From NCBI RefSeq assembly GCF_900109735.1, contig NZ_FOAS01000004.1:62001-126000 (forward strand): a DNA stretch of 64,000 nucleotides, read 5' to 3'. The notes beneath the pieces were generated by a model. That model made no database searches. It saw only the letters and a list, made by a program, of their open reading frames with translations, and had not been told where the DNA came from. The stretch comes from Atopomonas hussainii (lineage in GTDB: Bacteria > Pseudomonadota > Gammaproteobacteria > Pseudomonadales > Pseudomonadaceae). Below are positions 17,698-28,282 of the stretch, piece after piece (position 1 is the first letter of the stretch; each line of letters begins with the position of its first letter). The translations under genes and the position numbers were made by a program.

Positions 17698-18842
17698 GCA
17701 CTACGCCCAATCAGTTCAAGCACAGCATCGGCAGCGCGCTCGGCGGCACCTTGACGCAACTGCAGGTGAATCTCGGCAAAGCGCTTGAGCATTTGCTCAC
17801 GCTCGGCGCAGGGCTTGAGCAACGGCAGCACTTCGGCGGCCAGCCGTTCAACACTGGCTTTTTCCTGGAGAATTTCCGGCACTAAGCCTTCGCCCGCCAG
17901 CAAATTAGGCAACGAGATATACGGGCTTTTCACCAAGCGGCGCAGCAGCCAGTAGGTGAAGCCGGCCATACGGTAAGCCACCACCATCGGGCGACGATAG
18001 AGCAAGGCTTCTAAGGTAGCGGTGCCTGAAGCGATCAAGACCGCATCACAAGCAGTCAACGCCTTGGCGGTATCGCCATCGAGCAGCAGCACGGGCAGCT
18101 CACGGCCTTGCAGCTGCGCTTCGAGCTGTGCGCGCCGCTCTGGCGTGGCACACGGCAACAGCAACTGCACGCCGGGCATCAGCTCGCGCACGCGCTGCGC
18201 GGTAGCGAAGAACAAATCGCCTAAGCGCGACACTTCGCCACCACGGCTACCGGGCATCAAAGCCAGTACGGGCGCGTCGTTGCTGAGACCTAACTCGGCA
18301 CGCACGGCAGCCTGATCGACCTCCAGCGGCACTTGATCGGCCAATGAATGCCCAACAAAAGTCACCGGCACCTGGTGCTCTTGGTAAAACTTGGCCTCGA
18401 ACGGAAACAGGGTGAGCATCAAATCGCAAGCTTCGCGAATCTTCAGCACTCGCTTCTGCCGCCACGCCCATACCGAAGGGCTGACGTAGTGCACCGTCTT
18501 GATGCCGGCCTTACGCACGGCCAGCTCAAGGCCTAAGTTAAAGTCAGGCGCATCGATACCAATCAGCACATCCGGCTTGGCAGCAATCAAGTCAGCAATC
18601 AGCTGTTTGCGGCGCTTGAGCAACTCAGGCAAACGGCCCAGCACTTCCACCAAGCCCATCACCGCTAGGCGCTCTTGGGAGAAATACGACTGCATGCCAA
18701 GGGCCAGCATGCGCGGGCCGCCAATGCCGATAAATTCAACGTGGGGGTGGCGAGCTTGCAGCGCCTGCATTAACGCAGCGCCCAAGATATCGCCGGATGC
18801 CTCGCCAACGACGATGGCAATTCGCAAAGGTTGTCTGGACAT
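17694..18842 (-). CDS. lpxB: Lipid-A-disaccharide synthase
   Basis: LpxB, a family 19 glycosyltransferase at the inner face of the cytoplasmic membrane, joins UDP-diacylglucosamine to lipid X to form the lipid A disaccharide. The 382-residue protein starts with the VVGEASGD motif. It contains [12 protein letters not shown] and the [18 protein letters not shown] block typical of the family. It lies six bases downstream of lpxA and overlaps rnhB by four bases, so its expression should be tied to the other lipid A genes. Confidence 0.97.
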   Translation of the reverse strand: MSRQPLRIAIVVGEASGDILGAALMQALQARHPHVEFIGIGGPRMLALGMQSYFSQERLAVMGLVEVLGRLPELLKRRKQLIADLIAAKPDVLIGIDAPDFNLGLELAVRKAGIKTVHYVSPSVWAWRQKRVLKIREACDLMLTLFPFEAKFYQEHQVPVTFVGHSLADQVPLEVDQAAVRAELGLSNDAPVLALMPGSRGGEVSRLGDLFFATAQRVRELMPGVQLLLPCATPERRAQLEAQLQGRELPVLLLDGDTAKALTACDAVLIASGTATLEALLYRRPMVVAYRMAGFTYWLLRRLVKSPYISLPNLLAGEGLVPEILQEKASVERLAAEVLPLLKPCAEREQMLKRFAEIHLQLRQGAAERAADAVLELIGRSA

Positions 18843-18848
18843 AAATTG

Positions 18849-19625
18849 TTAGCGAGTAATGCCGCGCGTCGAGGCGCGAATAGAGTCGGTAAACACCCGG
18901 ACTTCAGGAAACTCAGCCTCAACCGCCTGCAAGGCTTCGAGCGCCTGATCGACGGTCAAGCCTTGGCGATAGACAACTTTGTAGGCCTTACGCAGGGCAG
19001 CACAGGCCTCAACCGAGAAGCCACGCCGGCGTAAACCCTCAAAGTTCATGCTGCGCGCTTCAGCAGGCGCGCCCATCACAGTGACATAGGCCGGCACATC
19101 TTTACCGATGGCGGTGCCCATGCCGGAAAAACTGTGCGCGCCAATCTTGCAGAACTGATGCACTAAGGTGAAGCCGGACAAAATTGCCCAGTCATCCACC
19201 CACACATGCCCCGCCAGCGCGGTGTTGTTAACCAGAATGCAGTGATTGCCGATCACGCTGTCGTGACCCACGTGAACGTAAGCCATGAGCAGGTTGTGGT
19301 TACCGATGGTGGTTTCACTGCGATCTTGTACGGTGCCGCGATGAATAGTCACACCCTCGCGGATGGTGTTGTGATCGCCAATCACCAAGCGCGTATCTTC
19401 GCCTTTGTACTTAAGGTCTGGGGTGTCTTCACCGACGGAGGAAAACTGGAAAATGCGGTTATGTTGGCCAATCACGGTTGGCCCTTTGATGACCACATGC
19501 GGCCCGATCACAGTACCGGCGCCGATTTCTACATTCGGGCCAATAATGCTCCAAGGGCCGACTTCTACGTCGTCAGCCAACTTGGCTTGTGGATCGATAA
19601 TCGCACGAGGGTCAATCAAACTCAT
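18849..19625 (-). CDS. lpxA: UDP-N-acetylglucosamine acyltransferase
   Basis: LpxA starts lipid A synthesis by moving a 3-hydroxyacyl chain from acyl carrier protein to UDP-GlcNAc. The 258-residue protein is a left-handed beta-helix with repeated hexapeptides. The catalytic histidine is His121 in VHVGHD. Methionine 169, in SGMG, occupies the hydrocarbon-ruler position that selects C10 chains in P. aeruginosa LpxA, where E. coli has Gly173 and uses C14. A 3-hydroxydecanoyl primary chain is therefore expected. It overlaps fabZ by four bases. Confidence 0.97.
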   Translation of the reverse strand: MSLIDPRAIIDPQAKLADDVEVGPWSIIGPNVEIGAGTVIGPHVVIKGPTVIGQHNRIFQFSSVGEDTPDLKYKGEDTRLVIGDHNTIREGVTIHRGTVQDRSETTIGNHNLLMAYVHVGHDSVIGNHCILVNNTALAGHVWVDDWAILSGFTLVHQFCKIGAHSFSGMGTAIGKDVPAYVTVMGAPAEARSMNFEGLRRRGFSVEACAALRKAYKVVYRQGLTVDQALEALQAVEAEFPEVRVFTDSIRASTRGITR

Positions 19626-20062
19626 ACCTTGCGTTCCGCACAGATGATTTCCGCTGAACAGACTTCCTTACCATCGACTACTGCGGCGCAGGCAAACTTC
19701 CAAATGCCGCGCTTATTGCTCAGATAACGCGCTTTTAACTCCAGCTTGTCACCCGGCACCACCGGTTGACGGAAGCGCAGGTTATCGGAGCCGACAAAAT
19801 AGTAAAGCGTGCCATCCTCAGGTGTGACGCCCATCATGGTAAAACCAAGGATGCCGGCCGCTTGGGCCATGGCTTCAATGATCAACACACCCGGCATAAT
19901 CGGATGCTCGGGAAAATGCCCGTTAAAGAAAGGTTCGTTAACGCTGACATTTTTGTAGGCGCAAATCTCTTTGCTCTCGAGATCCATCGAGACAACGCGG
20001 TCTACCAACAAAAAAGGGTAGCGGTGCGGTAAGAGCTTACGGATTTGGTTGATGTCCATCAT
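19622..20062 (-). CDS. fabZ: 3-hydroxyacyl-[acyl-carrier-protein] dehydratase FabZ
   Basis: FabZ dehydrates 3-hydroxyacyl-ACP in fatty-acid elongation and competes with LpxA and LpxD for the same substrates, which may explain its place among them. The 146-residue hotdog-fold protein has catalytic His49 in [14 protein letters not shown] and Glu63 in IEAMAQA. Two adjacent ATG codons are possible starts. It overlaps lpxA by four bases. The gap to lpxD contains a strong hairpin. Confidence 0.97.
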   Translation of the reverse strand: MMDINQIRKLLPHRYPFLLVDRVVSMDLESKEICAYKNVSVNEPFFNGHFPEHPIMPGVLIIEAMAQAAGILGFTMMGVTPEDGTLYYFVGSDNLRFRQPVVPGDKLELKARYLSNKRGIWKFACAAVVDGKEVCSAEIICAERKV

Positions 20063-20100
20063 GGGAAAAGCAGCCTATAAAACGGAACGAAAAGGCAGCT

Positions 20101-20134
20101 CACAGGCGCAGGCATTCCAAAGCCTGCGCCTGTG
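20101..20134 (-). terminator. 13-pair hairpin between lpxD and fabZ
   Basis: CACAGGCGCAGGC and GCCTGCGCCTGTG form a perfect 13-pair GC-rich stem with an 8-base loop in the 79-base gap. On the minus strand a short TTTT occurs only 11 bases later, so it is not a textbook terminator. It may attenuate transcription, protect upstream message from 3' decay, or be a REP-like element. Confidence 0.45.
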
Positions 20135-20141
20135 GCGCCAC

Positions 20142-21182
20142 TTATGCTTTCGATGAGTCGGACTGCGCTGCAGTCACGGCAGCCAACTGCTTTTCCAGCT
20201 GTTGCAGACGTTTGGCCATGTCATCTAGTTGACGGAAGCGGGCTGCACTCTTTTTCCAGTCACCCGCGCTTTGCATGGCCGTGCCTGAGGAATACGCCCC
20301 CGGCTCGGTAATCGAGCGGGTCACCATGGTCATGCCGGTAACGAAGGTGTTATCACACACCTCGATATGCCCCACCATGCCCACGCCGCCAGCCACGGTG
20401 CAGTGCTTGCCAATTTTGGTGCTACCAGAAATGCCCACACAAGCGGCCATGGCCGTGTGTTCGCCAATCTGCACGTTGTGAGCGATCTGGATTTGGTTAT
20501 CCAGCTTCACGCCATCGGCAATCAACGTGTCGTTCAATGCGCCGCGGTCAATCGTGGTGTTAGCGCCGATCTCAACATCGTTGCCAATGCTGACACCGCC
20601 AATCTGGGCGATTTTCACCCAGCGGCCTTTTTCGTTGGCAAAGCCAAAGCCTTCGCCACCGACCACAGCGCCAGACTGAATCACCACCCGCTCACCAATG
20701 CGCACATCGTGATACAGCACCACACGTGGCGCTAACCAGCCGTCAGCGCCAATGTGGCTGCGCGCACCAACCACACAATGCGCACCCAGGGTAACGCGCG
20801 GCCCTACACTGGCCTGCTCTTCAACCACCACATACGGGCCAACACAAGCCGACGGATCCACCTTAGCCGAGGCAGCAATCACCGCCGTGGGATGCACGCC
20901 CGGCACGCCCCTAGGCTTAAGGTCAAATTGATGAGAGAGCTGAGCGTAGGCCAAATACGGGTTAGCCAGCACCAAGGCGTTGCCGCTAAAGCCTTCAGCA
21001 TCGGCTGGGGTGAGCAATACAGCCCCCGCCTCGCTGGCGGCTAAAAACTTACGGTACTGAGCATTGGCAAGAAAGCTCAAATGAGACGGGCCGGCCTCCT
21101 GCAAGGTGGCCAGCCCTGTGATGGTCAGGTCTGCCTGACCGCGCAGCTCGGCACCGAGCTGCGCTGCCAACTGCGCAAGCAT
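20142..21182 (-). CDS. lpxD: UDP-3-O-(3-hydroxyacyl)glucosamine N-acyltransferase
   Basis: LpxD adds the second 3-hydroxyacyl chain, at the amino group, in lipid A synthesis. The roughly 346-residue protein has the uridine-binding N-terminal domain, with the [16 protein letters not shown] block. A left-handed beta-helix of hexapeptides follows, with the catalytic histidine in QIAHNVQIG, and the C-terminal helical extension is lysine/alanine-rich. The ATG at 21182 is preferred; an in-frame GTG lies two codons earlier and neither has a clear ribosome binding site. It starts about ten bases after the skp stop. Confidence 0.96.
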   Translation of the reverse strand: MLAQLAAQLGAELRGQADLTITGLATLQEAGPSHLSFLANAQYRKFLAASEAGAVLLTPADAEGFSGNALVLANPYLAYAQLSHQFDLKPRGVPGVHPTAVIAASAKVDPSACVGPYVVVEEQASVGPRVTLGAHCVVGARSHIGADGWLAPRVVLYHDVRIGERVVIQSGAVVGGEGFGFANEKGRWVKIAQIGGVSIGNDVEIGANTTIDRGALNDTLIADGVKLDNQIQIAHNVQIGEHTAMAACVGISGSTKIGKHCTVAGGVGMVGHIEVCDNTFVTGMTMVTRSITEPGAYSSGTAMQSAGDWKKSAARFRQLDDMAKRLQQLEKQLAAVTAAQSDSSKA

Positions 21183-21192
21183 GAACACAGGA

Positions 21193-21699
21193 TTAACGCG
21201 TCAGCTGATTCATGCGCTCGATGACATTACGGGTAATGTCATGCTGCGGCTTCACGTCAACCACCGCACCGCGCTCCAACACGATGTCGTAGCCGCCTTT
21301 CTTCAGCACTTCTTCAACGGCTTGGTCCAGTTTCGGCTTCAGCTTGGAAAGCATTTCACGATCAGAAATCGCCTTGGCTTCGTTCAGCTCTTTGGACTGG
21401 AACTGGAAGTCGCGGGCTTTCTGCTTGAACTCATGCTCCAGCTTCTGCTGATCAGCCGCAGACAGTTTGCCTTCGCCCTTGATCAACTTTTCCTGAATGC
21501 CTTTGGCCTGACCTTCCAAACCCTTCAGCTTGCTCAGCTCTGGGCCGAATTTCTTTTCCGCTTCAACGGCATACTTCTTGGCCGCATCCGACTCAAGCAA
21601 CGCCATTTGATAGTTGAGCACCGCGATTTTCATTTCGGCGAAGGCCGGTGCAGCCATCAGCGCGGTGGCCAGCATGGCCAATTGAGTCAACTTACGCAC
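21193..21699 (-). CDS. skp: Periplasmic chaperone Skp/OmpH
   Basis: Skp is a trimeric periplasmic chaperone that holds unfolded outer-membrane proteins on their way to the BAM complex. The 168-residue precursor has a signal peptide of about 21 residues ending in APAFA. The body is rich in charged helices that form the tentacle-like arms. Translation probably starts at GTG, with GGAG nine bases upstream. It sits directly between bamA, which receives its clients, and lpxD, the widely conserved order. It is often called ompH. Confidence 0.94.
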   Translation of the reverse strand: MRKLTQLAMLATALMAAPAFAEMKIAVLNYQMALLESDAAKKYAVEAEKKFGPELSKLKGLEGQAKGIQEKLIKGEGKLSAADQQKLEHEFKQKARDFQFQSKELNEAKAISDREMLSKLKPKLDQAVEEVLKKGGYDIVLERGAVVDVKPQHDITRNVIERMNQLTR

Positions 21700-21739
21700 G
21701 ATCCACTCCCCAAAGAGGTTGTTGCTTTGTTATGAAAAC

Positions 21740-24103
21740 TTAGAAGGTCTGACCCAGCGAGAACTGGAAAATCTGTGTTTCCGCATCGTCAGGCTTCTTA
21801 ATCGGCGCCGCCAGCGAGAAGCTCAGCGGGCCTAACGCGGTAATCCAAGTCACGCCCACACCCACCGAGCTAGCCAAGTTACCGAAGTCCAGGTCACAGG
21901 CCGCATCCTTACGGGCGTCCTGACTCTTACTACAATTGGTGTCAAACACGTTACCCACATCCCAGAACAGCGCGGTACGCAGCGAACGCTGATCTTTGAT
22001 GAAAGGCACCGGGAACAGCACTTCCACACCACCGGTCATCAGCACGTTACCACCGAAGGGCAGCGGGTCTTGGTCCGGATCGTAAACAGTGCCGGGGTTG
22101 CTGCCAGTACTTGGCGTACTGCGTGGGCCCAAGGTGTTGTCTTTAAAGCCACGCACCGAGTTAAAGCCACCCGCGTAGTAGTGTTCATAGAAAGGCAGGT
22201 CAGACGTGGAGCCATAAGAGTCGCCGTAACCCAACTCAGCGTGGTAACGCATGGTTAAGTTTTCAGTCAGCGGCGCAAAGCGCTGGCCACGGTAATCCAC
22301 TTTGTAGAACGACAAGTCGCTGCCCGGCAATGTGGTCTCAAACACTAGGCTCTGCGAGTAACCACGGGTGGCCAGCACGCCACGGTTCAAGGTCGACTCA
22401 GACCAGCCGATCGAGCCCTTGAGGTTCAAGTAGCTGTCGCCTTCTTGGCGCAGGAAGTCGTAGATTTCATCGACGGTATAAATACCGGTATTGATGTCAT
22501 CTTGCTGCACCGACAAGCCGTAGGTCAGACGCGAAATTTCGCTGATTGGGTAGCCAAAGCTGATACCGCCACCGAAGCTGTCCACGGCATAGCTGGAGAT
22601 ATCTACGTCCAGCTCGTCATAGTCGGTAGTGCGGTAGAAGGCGTTATAACCAAAGCTCACGCCGTCGACAGTCCAGTACGGGTCAACGAAACCGAAGCTA
22701 TACACCTCTTGGTACTCGGAACGAGTCAGGTTCACGCTGACACGGTTACCGGTACCCAAGAAGTTGTTCTGCACAATCGAGCCGCCCAAGATCAGACCGG
22801 CGTTCTGTGCGAAGCCTACGCTGGCGGTGATCGAGCCAGAAGGTTGTTCTTCAACGGTGTAGTTCACGTCAACCTGGTCATCACGACCCGGCACTGCGGG
22901 GGTTTCAACATTGACTTCTTTGAAGAAACCCAAGCGCTCCAAGCGTGCTTTAGACTGATCAATCAAGTAGGTCGACGCCCAGCCGCCTTCCATCTGGCGC
23001 ATTTCGCGGCGCAGCACTTCGTCTTCGGTCTTGGTGTTGCCACGAAAGTTAATCCGGTTCACGTAAGCACGGTTACCCGGCTCTACCACAAAGGTCACGC
23101 TAACGGTTTTGTCTTCATCGTGCGCTTGCGGCACGCCGTTGACGTTAGCAAAGGTATAGCCTTCGTTACCCAGGCGGCGGGTGATCAGCTCACCGGTGGT
23201 GGTCATCACTTTACGCGAGAAGACTTGGCCTTCTTTGACCAACAGCAGGGCTTCGACTTCTTCTTGCGGCACTTTCAGGTCACCGGTGAGCTTGACCTCA
23301 CGCACGGTGTACTTCTCGCCTTCGTTGACGTTCACCGTGATGTAAACGTGTTTTTTATCCGGGGTAATGGAAACCTGCGTCGAGGCCACATCCATATTGA
23401 TGTAACCACGGTCGAGGTAATAAGAGCGCAGACGCTCCAAGTCGCCGGAGAGCTTCTCGCGGGCGTACTTGTCGTCGTTCTTAAAGAAAGAGAACCAGCC
23501 GGTGGTTTTCAGCTCGAACAGATCAACCAAGTCTTGGGTCGGGAAAACCGTATTACCCACCACGTTGATATGCTGAATGGTCGCTACCGGGCCTTCGCTG
23601 ATGGTGATTTTCAGCGATACGCGGTTACGCGGCTGCGGCACCACATCGGCTTCTACTTCAGCAGCATAACGGCCTTGCGCAATGTACTGACGCTGCAGCT
23701 CATTACGCACGCCTTCTAAAGTGGCGCGCTGGAAGATTTCGCCTTCGGCCAAGCCTGATTGTTTGAGGCCTTTAAGCAAGTCTTCAGTGGAAATGGCTTT
23801 GTTGCCGTCGATTTCAATCGTCGAAATGGACGGACGCTCGACCACTTCGATAACCAGTACGTTACCGTCACGGCCTAAACGAATGTCTTGGAAGAAACCG
23901 GTTTTGAACAAGGCGCGCGTGGCTTCAACCAGGGTATGGTCATCGGCTTGGTCGCCCACATTCAGTGGCAGCGCAGAAAACAGGCTACCGGCAGAAACAC
24001 GCTGCAGACCATTAACGCGGATATCAGCGATGCGGAACGCATCGGCGTAAACCTCAGTGGAGAGCAACGCCCCAAGGAGCGCACAGAGCAGGTAACGTTT
24101 CAT
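21740..24103 (-). CDS. bamA: Outer membrane protein assembly factor BamA
   Basis: BamA is the Omp85-family core of the machine that folds beta-barrel proteins into the outer membrane. The 787-residue precursor has a signal peptide ending near residue 20 (EVYA before DAF). Five POTRA repeats follow to about residue 420, and then a 16-stranded barrel containing the conserved VRGF loop motif and ending in phenylalanine. The ATG at 24103 has AAGGA upstream; an earlier in-frame start would add 21 residues ahead of the signal peptide. Two cysteines in a late extracellular loop may form a disulfide. In P. aeruginosa it is Opr86. Confidence 0.98.
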   Translation of the reverse strand: MKRYLLCALLGALLSTEVYADAFRIADIRVNGLQRVSAGSLFSALPLNVGDQADDHTLVEATRALFKTGFFQDIRLGRDGNVLVIEVVERPSISTIEIDGNKAISTEDLLKGLKQSGLAEGEIFQRATLEGVRNELQRQYIAQGRYAAEVEADVVPQPRNRVSLKITISEGPVATIQHINVVGNTVFPTQDLVDLFELKTTGWFSFFKNDDKYAREKLSGDLERLRSYYLDRGYINMDVASTQVSITPDKKHVYITVNVNEGEKYTVREVKLTGDLKVPQEEVEALLLVKEGQVFSRKVMTTTGELITRRLGNEGYTFANVNGVPQAHDEDKTVSVTFVVEPGNRAYVNRINFRGNTKTEDEVLRREMRQMEGGWASTYLIDQSKARLERLGFFKEVNVETPAVPGRDDQVDVNYTVEEQPSGSITASVGFAQNAGLILGGSIVQNNFLGTGNRVSVNLTRSEYQEVYSFGFVDPYWTVDGVSFGYNAFYRTTDYDELDVDISSYAVDSFGGGISFGYPISEISRLTYGLSVQQDDINTGIYTVDEIYDFLRQEGDSYLNLKGSIGWSESTLNRGVLATRGYSQSLVFETTLPGSDLSFYKVDYRGQRFAPLTENLTMRYHAELGYGDSYGSTSDLPFYEHYYAGGFNSVRGFKDNTLGPRSTPSTGSNPGTVYDPDQDPLPFGGNVLMTGGVEVLFPVPFIKDQRSLRTALFWDVGNVFDTNCSKSQDARKDAACDLDFGNLASSVGVGVTWITALGPLSFSLAAPIKKPDDAETQIFQFSLGQTF

Positions 24104-24165
24104 GAAATCCTTGTTCTTCCGACAGTCTTCAAGGCCGCTTTCGCGACAAAAATCTTCCGACCGCA

Positions 24166-25518
24166 CTACCAGCGGGTCAGATCGTTATACAGAGCCAGCA
24201 GCATTACCCCCAGCACTAGCCCCATGCCTATCTGAAAACCGATGATCTGCAGTCGCTCAGATAACGGTTTGCCGCGGACCCACTCGATAAAGTGAAAAAC
24301 CAGATGACCGCCGTCCAATACAGGCACAGGCAGCAGGTTTAAGACCCCGAGGCTGATGCTCAGATAAGCTAGAAATCTCAGAAAGTCGGTAAGGCCCGAC
24401 TCCGCTGAAGCGCCCGCCACTTTAGCAATGGTTATGGGGCCACTCAAGTTTTTTGCCGAGAGCTCACCGACCAACATCTTGCGCAGCGAGTCGAGGGTCA
24501 GCACCGTCATACGCCAGGTTTGCGCTACAGCCTGCGGCACTGCCTCCAGCGGATTAAGCCGCACGGTGCGCAACTTGTCGTCCGGCATCGGCGGAATCGT
24601 CACGCCGGCGCCCAAATAACCCTGCTGCCGACCGTCCACTTCCCGCGAGCCTAAGCGCAAGCTCACTGACTGCGTGGCGCCAGCGCGCTCAATCAACAGT
24701 TCCACGCTTTGCTCAGGCCGCTGACGAATCAGCTCAACCAGCATCTCCCAGCTGGTGACAGGCTGACCGTCAAAGGCCAACACCCGATCACCGCTTTGCA
24801 GACCCGCCGCAGCAGCTGCCGCTTGACTGTCTAGCTCGCCGAGCACCGGAAGCAGCTCGGGCATCCACGGCACTAAACCGAGCGAGCGCAGCGGCGCTGG
24901 CTGATCCTCACCTTTCTGCCAATCCAACAAAGACAGCTGACGCTGCTGCGCGACACTGCTGCCGCTCGGCAGCACCGTGATGAGCAAGGTGCCGCTTTCA
25001 CCTAAGCGCGCCACCAGCTGTAGGTTGACCGCATCCCAGCCCGGCGTTGCCACGCCATCGACGGCGACAATCTCATCACCTGCTTGCAGGCCTGCTTGCT
25101 CGGCCATGCTATCGGGCAGCACCGTACCGATCAGCGGGCGCACTTGCTGGGTGCCAACTAAGCCAATCAGCCAGAAAAACGCGATGGCGAGCAAAAAGTT
25201 CGCGATTGGTCCAGCAGCGACAATCGCCATGCGCTGACCAACCGGCTTGTGATTAAAACTCTGCGCTTGCTCATGCTCAGCCACTTCGCCTTCACGCGAG
25301 TCGAGCATTTTCACGTAGCCGCCTAAGGGCAAGGCAGCGATGACAAATTCGGTGCCGTGGCGGTCGTACCAGCGCAGCAGCGGCGTGCCGAAGCCCACCG
25401 AGAAGCGCAGCACTTTCACACCACAGCGGCGCGCCACCCAAAAGTGGCCAAACTCGTGAAAGGTCACCAAGACGCCCAAGGCAATCAGGGTGCCGAACAG
25501 CATATACAGAGAACTCAT
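24166..25518 (-). CDS. rseP: Site-2 intramembrane protease RseP
   Basis: RseP cleaves the anti-sigma factor RseA/MucA inside the membrane during the sigma-E (AlgU) envelope-stress response. The 450-residue protein has the zinc motif HEFGH, with His21, Glu22 and His25 in the first transmembrane helix. Two central PDZ domains follow, and the second catalytic motif LPVPVLDGG lies near the C-terminus. It overlaps dxr by four bases and lies 62 bases upstream of bamA, the standard order. In P. aeruginosa it is MucP. Confidence 0.97.
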   Translation of the reverse strand: MSSLYMLFGTLIALGVLVTFHEFGHFWVARRCGVKVLRFSVGFGTPLLRWYDRHGTEFVIAALPLGGYVKMLDSREGEVAEHEQAQSFNHKPVGQRMAIVAAGPIANFLLAIAFFWLIGLVGTQQVRPLIGTVLPDSMAEQAGLQAGDEIVAVDGVATPGWDAVNLQLVARLGESGTLLITVLPSGSSVAQQRQLSLLDWQKGEDQPAPLRSLGLVPWMPELLPVLGELDSQAAAAAAGLQSGDRVLAFDGQPVTSWEMLVELIRQRPEQSVELLIERAGATQSVSLRLGSREVDGRQQGYLGAGVTIPPMPDDKLRTVRLNPLEAVPQAVAQTWRMTVLTLDSLRKMLVGELSAKNLSGPITIAKVAGASAESGLTDFLRFLAYLSISLGVLNLLPVPVLDGGHLVFHFIEWVRGKPLSERLQIIGFQIGMGLVLGVMLLALYNDLTRW

Positions 25519-26693
25519 GCCCTCGCCTTCAGCGCCTGTTGCGCTGCTTCGCGTGCTCGGCGATCAGCCTCAAGCACGCACTCCAAACTGTTTGCCGGCT
25601 GCACTGCCACACACTGCAAGACCGTCTCAATCAGAGCGGCGATACCGGGGAAGCTCAACCGCTCGCTTAAGAACGCTTCCACGGCCACCTCGTTCGCCGC
25701 ATTGACCAACGCCGGCGCTGTACCACCAGCCTCGGCAGCCTCGCGCGCTAAACGCAGGCATGGAAAGCGTTGCATATCGGGTTCGGTGAAATCCAGTCGC
25801 GCCACTTGCAGCAAATCCAGCGGCGCCACGCCAGAGTCGATGCGCTGCGGCCAGGCCAAGGCATGTGCAATGGGTGTGCGCATATCCGGATTGCCCATCT
25901 GCGCCAGCACCGAGCCATCGACATAATCGACCAGCGAATGAATCACGCTTTGCGGATGCACCACCACTTCGACTTGCTCCGGGCGCGCATTGAACAGCCA
26001 ACACGCCTCGATCAATTCGAGGCCTTTATTCATCAGACTCGCCGAATCGACGGAAATCTTCCGCCCCATCGACCAGTTCGGATGCGCACACGCCTGCGCC
26101 GGGGTTACCGCCTGCAGCTGCTCAGCAGTGAAATTACGGAACGGCCCACCGGAGGCGGTCAGTAAAATGCGTCGCACGCCGGTTTGACTTAAACCTTCGG
26201 CAAAGTTGCCCGGCAGGCACTGGAAGATCGCGTTGTGCTCACTGTCGATCGGCAATAACTGCGCGCCATGCGCCTGCACGGCCTGCATGAATAGCGCGCC
26301 AGACATAACCAGGGCTTCTTTGTTGGCCAGCAGAACTTTCTTGCCCGCCCGCACCGCCGCCAGCGTGGGTAATAAACCCGCCGCACCGACAATCGCCGCC
26401 ATCACCGTATCGACATCGTCGTGCTCGGCAACCGCGCACAAACCCGCCTCACCCACCAAAACCTGGGTAGCAAGACCCGCGGCTTGCAGACCGCCACGCA
26501 GGTGCCGCGCGGCCTCTTCACTGGCGACCACGGCAAATTGCGGACGGTGTTTAATGCACAGCTGTTCCAGCTCAGCCAAACGGCTATGCGCGGTTAAGGC
26601 GAACACCGCATAGCGCTCAGGGTGGCGCGCCAATACATCCAGCGTGCTTAAGCCGATGGAGCCGGTAGCCCCCAGCACCGTAACGCGTTGCAT
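25515..26693 (-). CDS. dxr: 1-deoxy-D-xylulose 5-phosphate reductoisomerase
   Basis: Dxr commits carbon to the MEP isoprenoid pathway by converting deoxyxylulose phosphate to methylerythritol phosphate with NADPH, and is the fosmidomycin target. The 392-residue protein has the NADPH motif VLGATGSIG at its N-terminus and metal-binding [10 protein letters not shown] in the middle. [10 protein letters not shown] and [12 protein letters not shown] follow. The ATG at 26693 is chosen by family length. It lies two bases after the cdsA stop and overlaps rseP by four bases. It is the third MEP gene in this window. Confidence 0.97.
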   Translation of the reverse strand: MQRVTVLGATGSIGLSTLDVLARHPERYAVFALTAHSRLAELEQLCIKHRPQFAVVASEEAARHLRGGLQAAGLATQVLVGEAGLCAVAEHDDVDTVMAAIVGAAGLLPTLAAVRAGKKVLLANKEALVMSGALFMQAVQAHGAQLLPIDSEHNAIFQCLPGNFAEGLSQTGVRRILLTASGGPFRNFTAEQLQAVTPAQACAHPNWSMGRKISVDSASLMNKGLELIEACWLFNARPEQVEVVVHPQSVIHSLVDYVDGSVLAQMGNPDMRTPIAHALAWPQRIDSGVAPLDLLQVARLDFTEPDMQRFPCLRLAREAAEAGGTAPALVNAANEVAVEAFLSERLSFPGIAALIETVLQCVAVQPANSLECVLEADRRAREAAQQALKARA

Positions 26694-26695
26694 GA

Positions 26696-27511
26696 TTACA
26701 GCGCGCCCCACTCACTCACCCACAACAACAGGGTGAACACTGGGATTGCTGCGGTGAGGCTATCGATGCGATCCATCACCCCACCATGCCCCGGCAGCAA
26801 GTTGCTACTGTCTTTGATCCCGACATGGCGCTTAAACATACTTTCGTTCAAATCGCCGACCACCGAGAACAACACCACCACTAAGGTGCCGCAAAGCATC
26901 AGCAGCAGCGAAGCGCTATCCACTTCACGCTGCCACGCCACGCCGGCGGTGATCAGCAAGGTAAGGAATAAACCGCCGAACAAACCTTCCCAGCTTTTGC
27001 CAGGGCTCACAGCCGGCGCCAGCTTACGTTTGCCCCAGGTTTTGCCGGCAAAGTAGGCGCCCACATCAGCACCCCAGACCAAAATCATCACCGCCAAAAT
27101 CAGCGCGTTACCCTCTGGCCAGCTCTTCAGCACTTGCAAGCCTTGCCATGCTGGCAGCAGCACCACAAAGCCGATCAACAAGCCCTGCACACGCCCCTGC
27201 CAGAGCAGCGCCATGCGCGGAAACAAGGCCACCAGCATCACCGCCAGCACCCACCACGCAGCCCCCGCCAGCAACACAGTGTCGGCCCAATGCGGATGCC
27301 ACCAGAGCTGATAAATAGCGCCCAACATGGCGGCGGCATACAACACGCGCTGCCACTGCGCGGCGAAGCCCGCCAAGCGCGCCCACTCCCACGCCGCCAA
27401 CGTGACCACGCCTGCGATAAACAGGGCGAACTTAACCCCGTAGAGCAGAAAGAAACCGGCCAACGCCAGCGGCGCCAAAATCAGCGCCGTGATAATTCGT
27501 TGCTTTAGCAT
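26696..27511 (-). CDS. cdsA: Phosphatidate cytidylyltransferase
   Basis: CdsA makes CDP-diacylglycerol, the precursor of all major phospholipids, at the cytoplasmic membrane. The 271-residue protein has about eight hydrophobic helices. Near its C-terminus it has the family signature beginning [20 protein letters not shown] and continuing into the GGVMDRIDS segment. It overlaps uppS by seven bases and ends two bases before dxr, the conserved uppS-cdsA-dxr arrangement. Confidence 0.96.
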   Translation of the reverse strand: MLKQRIITALILAPLALAGFFLLYGVKFALFIAGVVTLAAWEWARLAGFAAQWQRVLYAAAMLGAIYQLWWHPHWADTVLLAGAAWWVLAVMLVALFPRMALLWQGRVQGLLIGFVVLLPAWQGLQVLKSWPEGNALILAVMILVWGADVGAYFAGKTWGKRKLAPAVSPGKSWEGLFGGLFLTLLITAGVAWQREVDSASLLLMLCGTLVVVLFSVVGDLNESMFKRHVGIKDSSNLLPGHGGVMDRIDSLTAAIPVFTLLLWVSEWGAL

Positions 27512-28272
27512 GAAGTGCGCTGCTCCGCTTCGATTTGCTCGCTGGTTTTACCGAAACGGCGCTGCCGCGAGGCGAAGTCGGCCAGCGCGTCACGCATCGC
27601 GTCGTGACGAAAATCCGGCCAGTACAAGTCCGAGAAATACAGCTCGCTATAAGCCAGCTGCCACAGTAAGAAATTGCTGATGCGGTGCTCGCCACTGGTG
27701 CGAATACACAGATCTGGCAGCGGAATACCCGCCGTCGACAGCTGCGCTTCTAACAGTTCGGCACTGATTTGCTCGCTACGCAGCTCACCACGCTCGACCT
27801 GCCCCGCCAGCTTTTGCGCCGCCTGGACGATGTCCCACTGGCCGCCGTAGTTCGCGGCAATCTGCAAGGTAAACCGCTGGTGATGGGCGGTTTGCGCTTC
27901 GGCCTCTGCCATGGCGGCTTGCAGCTCAGGATGAAAGCGCGAACGATCGCCAATAATGCGCAGGCGAATCGCATTTTCGTCGAGCTTAAAGGTTTCTTTG
28001 CGCAGCGCAGTGAGGAACAGCTCCATCAGCGCACTGACTTCATCGGCGGGGCGCTGCCAGTTTTCACTGGAAAACGCGAACAGGGTGAGCACTTGCACAC
28101 CCTGTTCAGCGCAGACTTCAATCACTGCGCGCACCGCATCGACACCTGCTTTATGGCCGGCAACTCCCGGCAACAGGCGTTTCTTCGCCCAGCGGTTATT
28201 GCCATCCATAATGATGGCCACATGGCGAGGAATCACCGCCAGTGGTGCCATCTTCGGCTTTTTCTTCAGCAT
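27505..28272 (-). CDS. uppS: (2E,6E)-farnesyl-diphosphate-specific undecaprenyl diphosphate synthase
   Basis: UppS extends farnesyl diphosphate with cis-isoprene units to the C55 lipid carrier for peptidoglycan and O-antigen. The 255-residue protein contains the catalytic MDGNNRWAKKR motif with Asp23. Later it has FAFSSENWQRP and the RTSGEHRISNFLLWQ substrate-binding block. It lies ten bases after frr and overlaps cdsA by seven bases. The C-terminal SDLYWPDF segment is typical of the family. Confidence 0.97.
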   Translation of the reverse strand: MLKKKPKMAPLAVIPRHVAIIMDGNNRWAKKRLLPGVAGHKAGVDAVRAVIEVCAEQGVQVLTLFAFSSENWQRPADEVSALMELFLTALRKETFKLDENAIRLRIIGDRSRFHPELQAAMAEAEAQTAHHQRFTLQIAANYGGQWDIVQAAQKLAGQVERGELRSEQISAELLEAQLSTAGIPLPDLCIRTSGEHRISNFLLWQLAYSELYFSDLYWPDFRHDAMRDALADFASRQRRFGKTSEQIEAEQRTSC

Positions 28273-28282
28273 ACGACGGGCC

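Noticed and set aside
22445-23719. A 424-codon open frame on the plus strand
   Set aside because: It lies entirely antisense to bamA, and its composition is that of a reverse-frame shadow.
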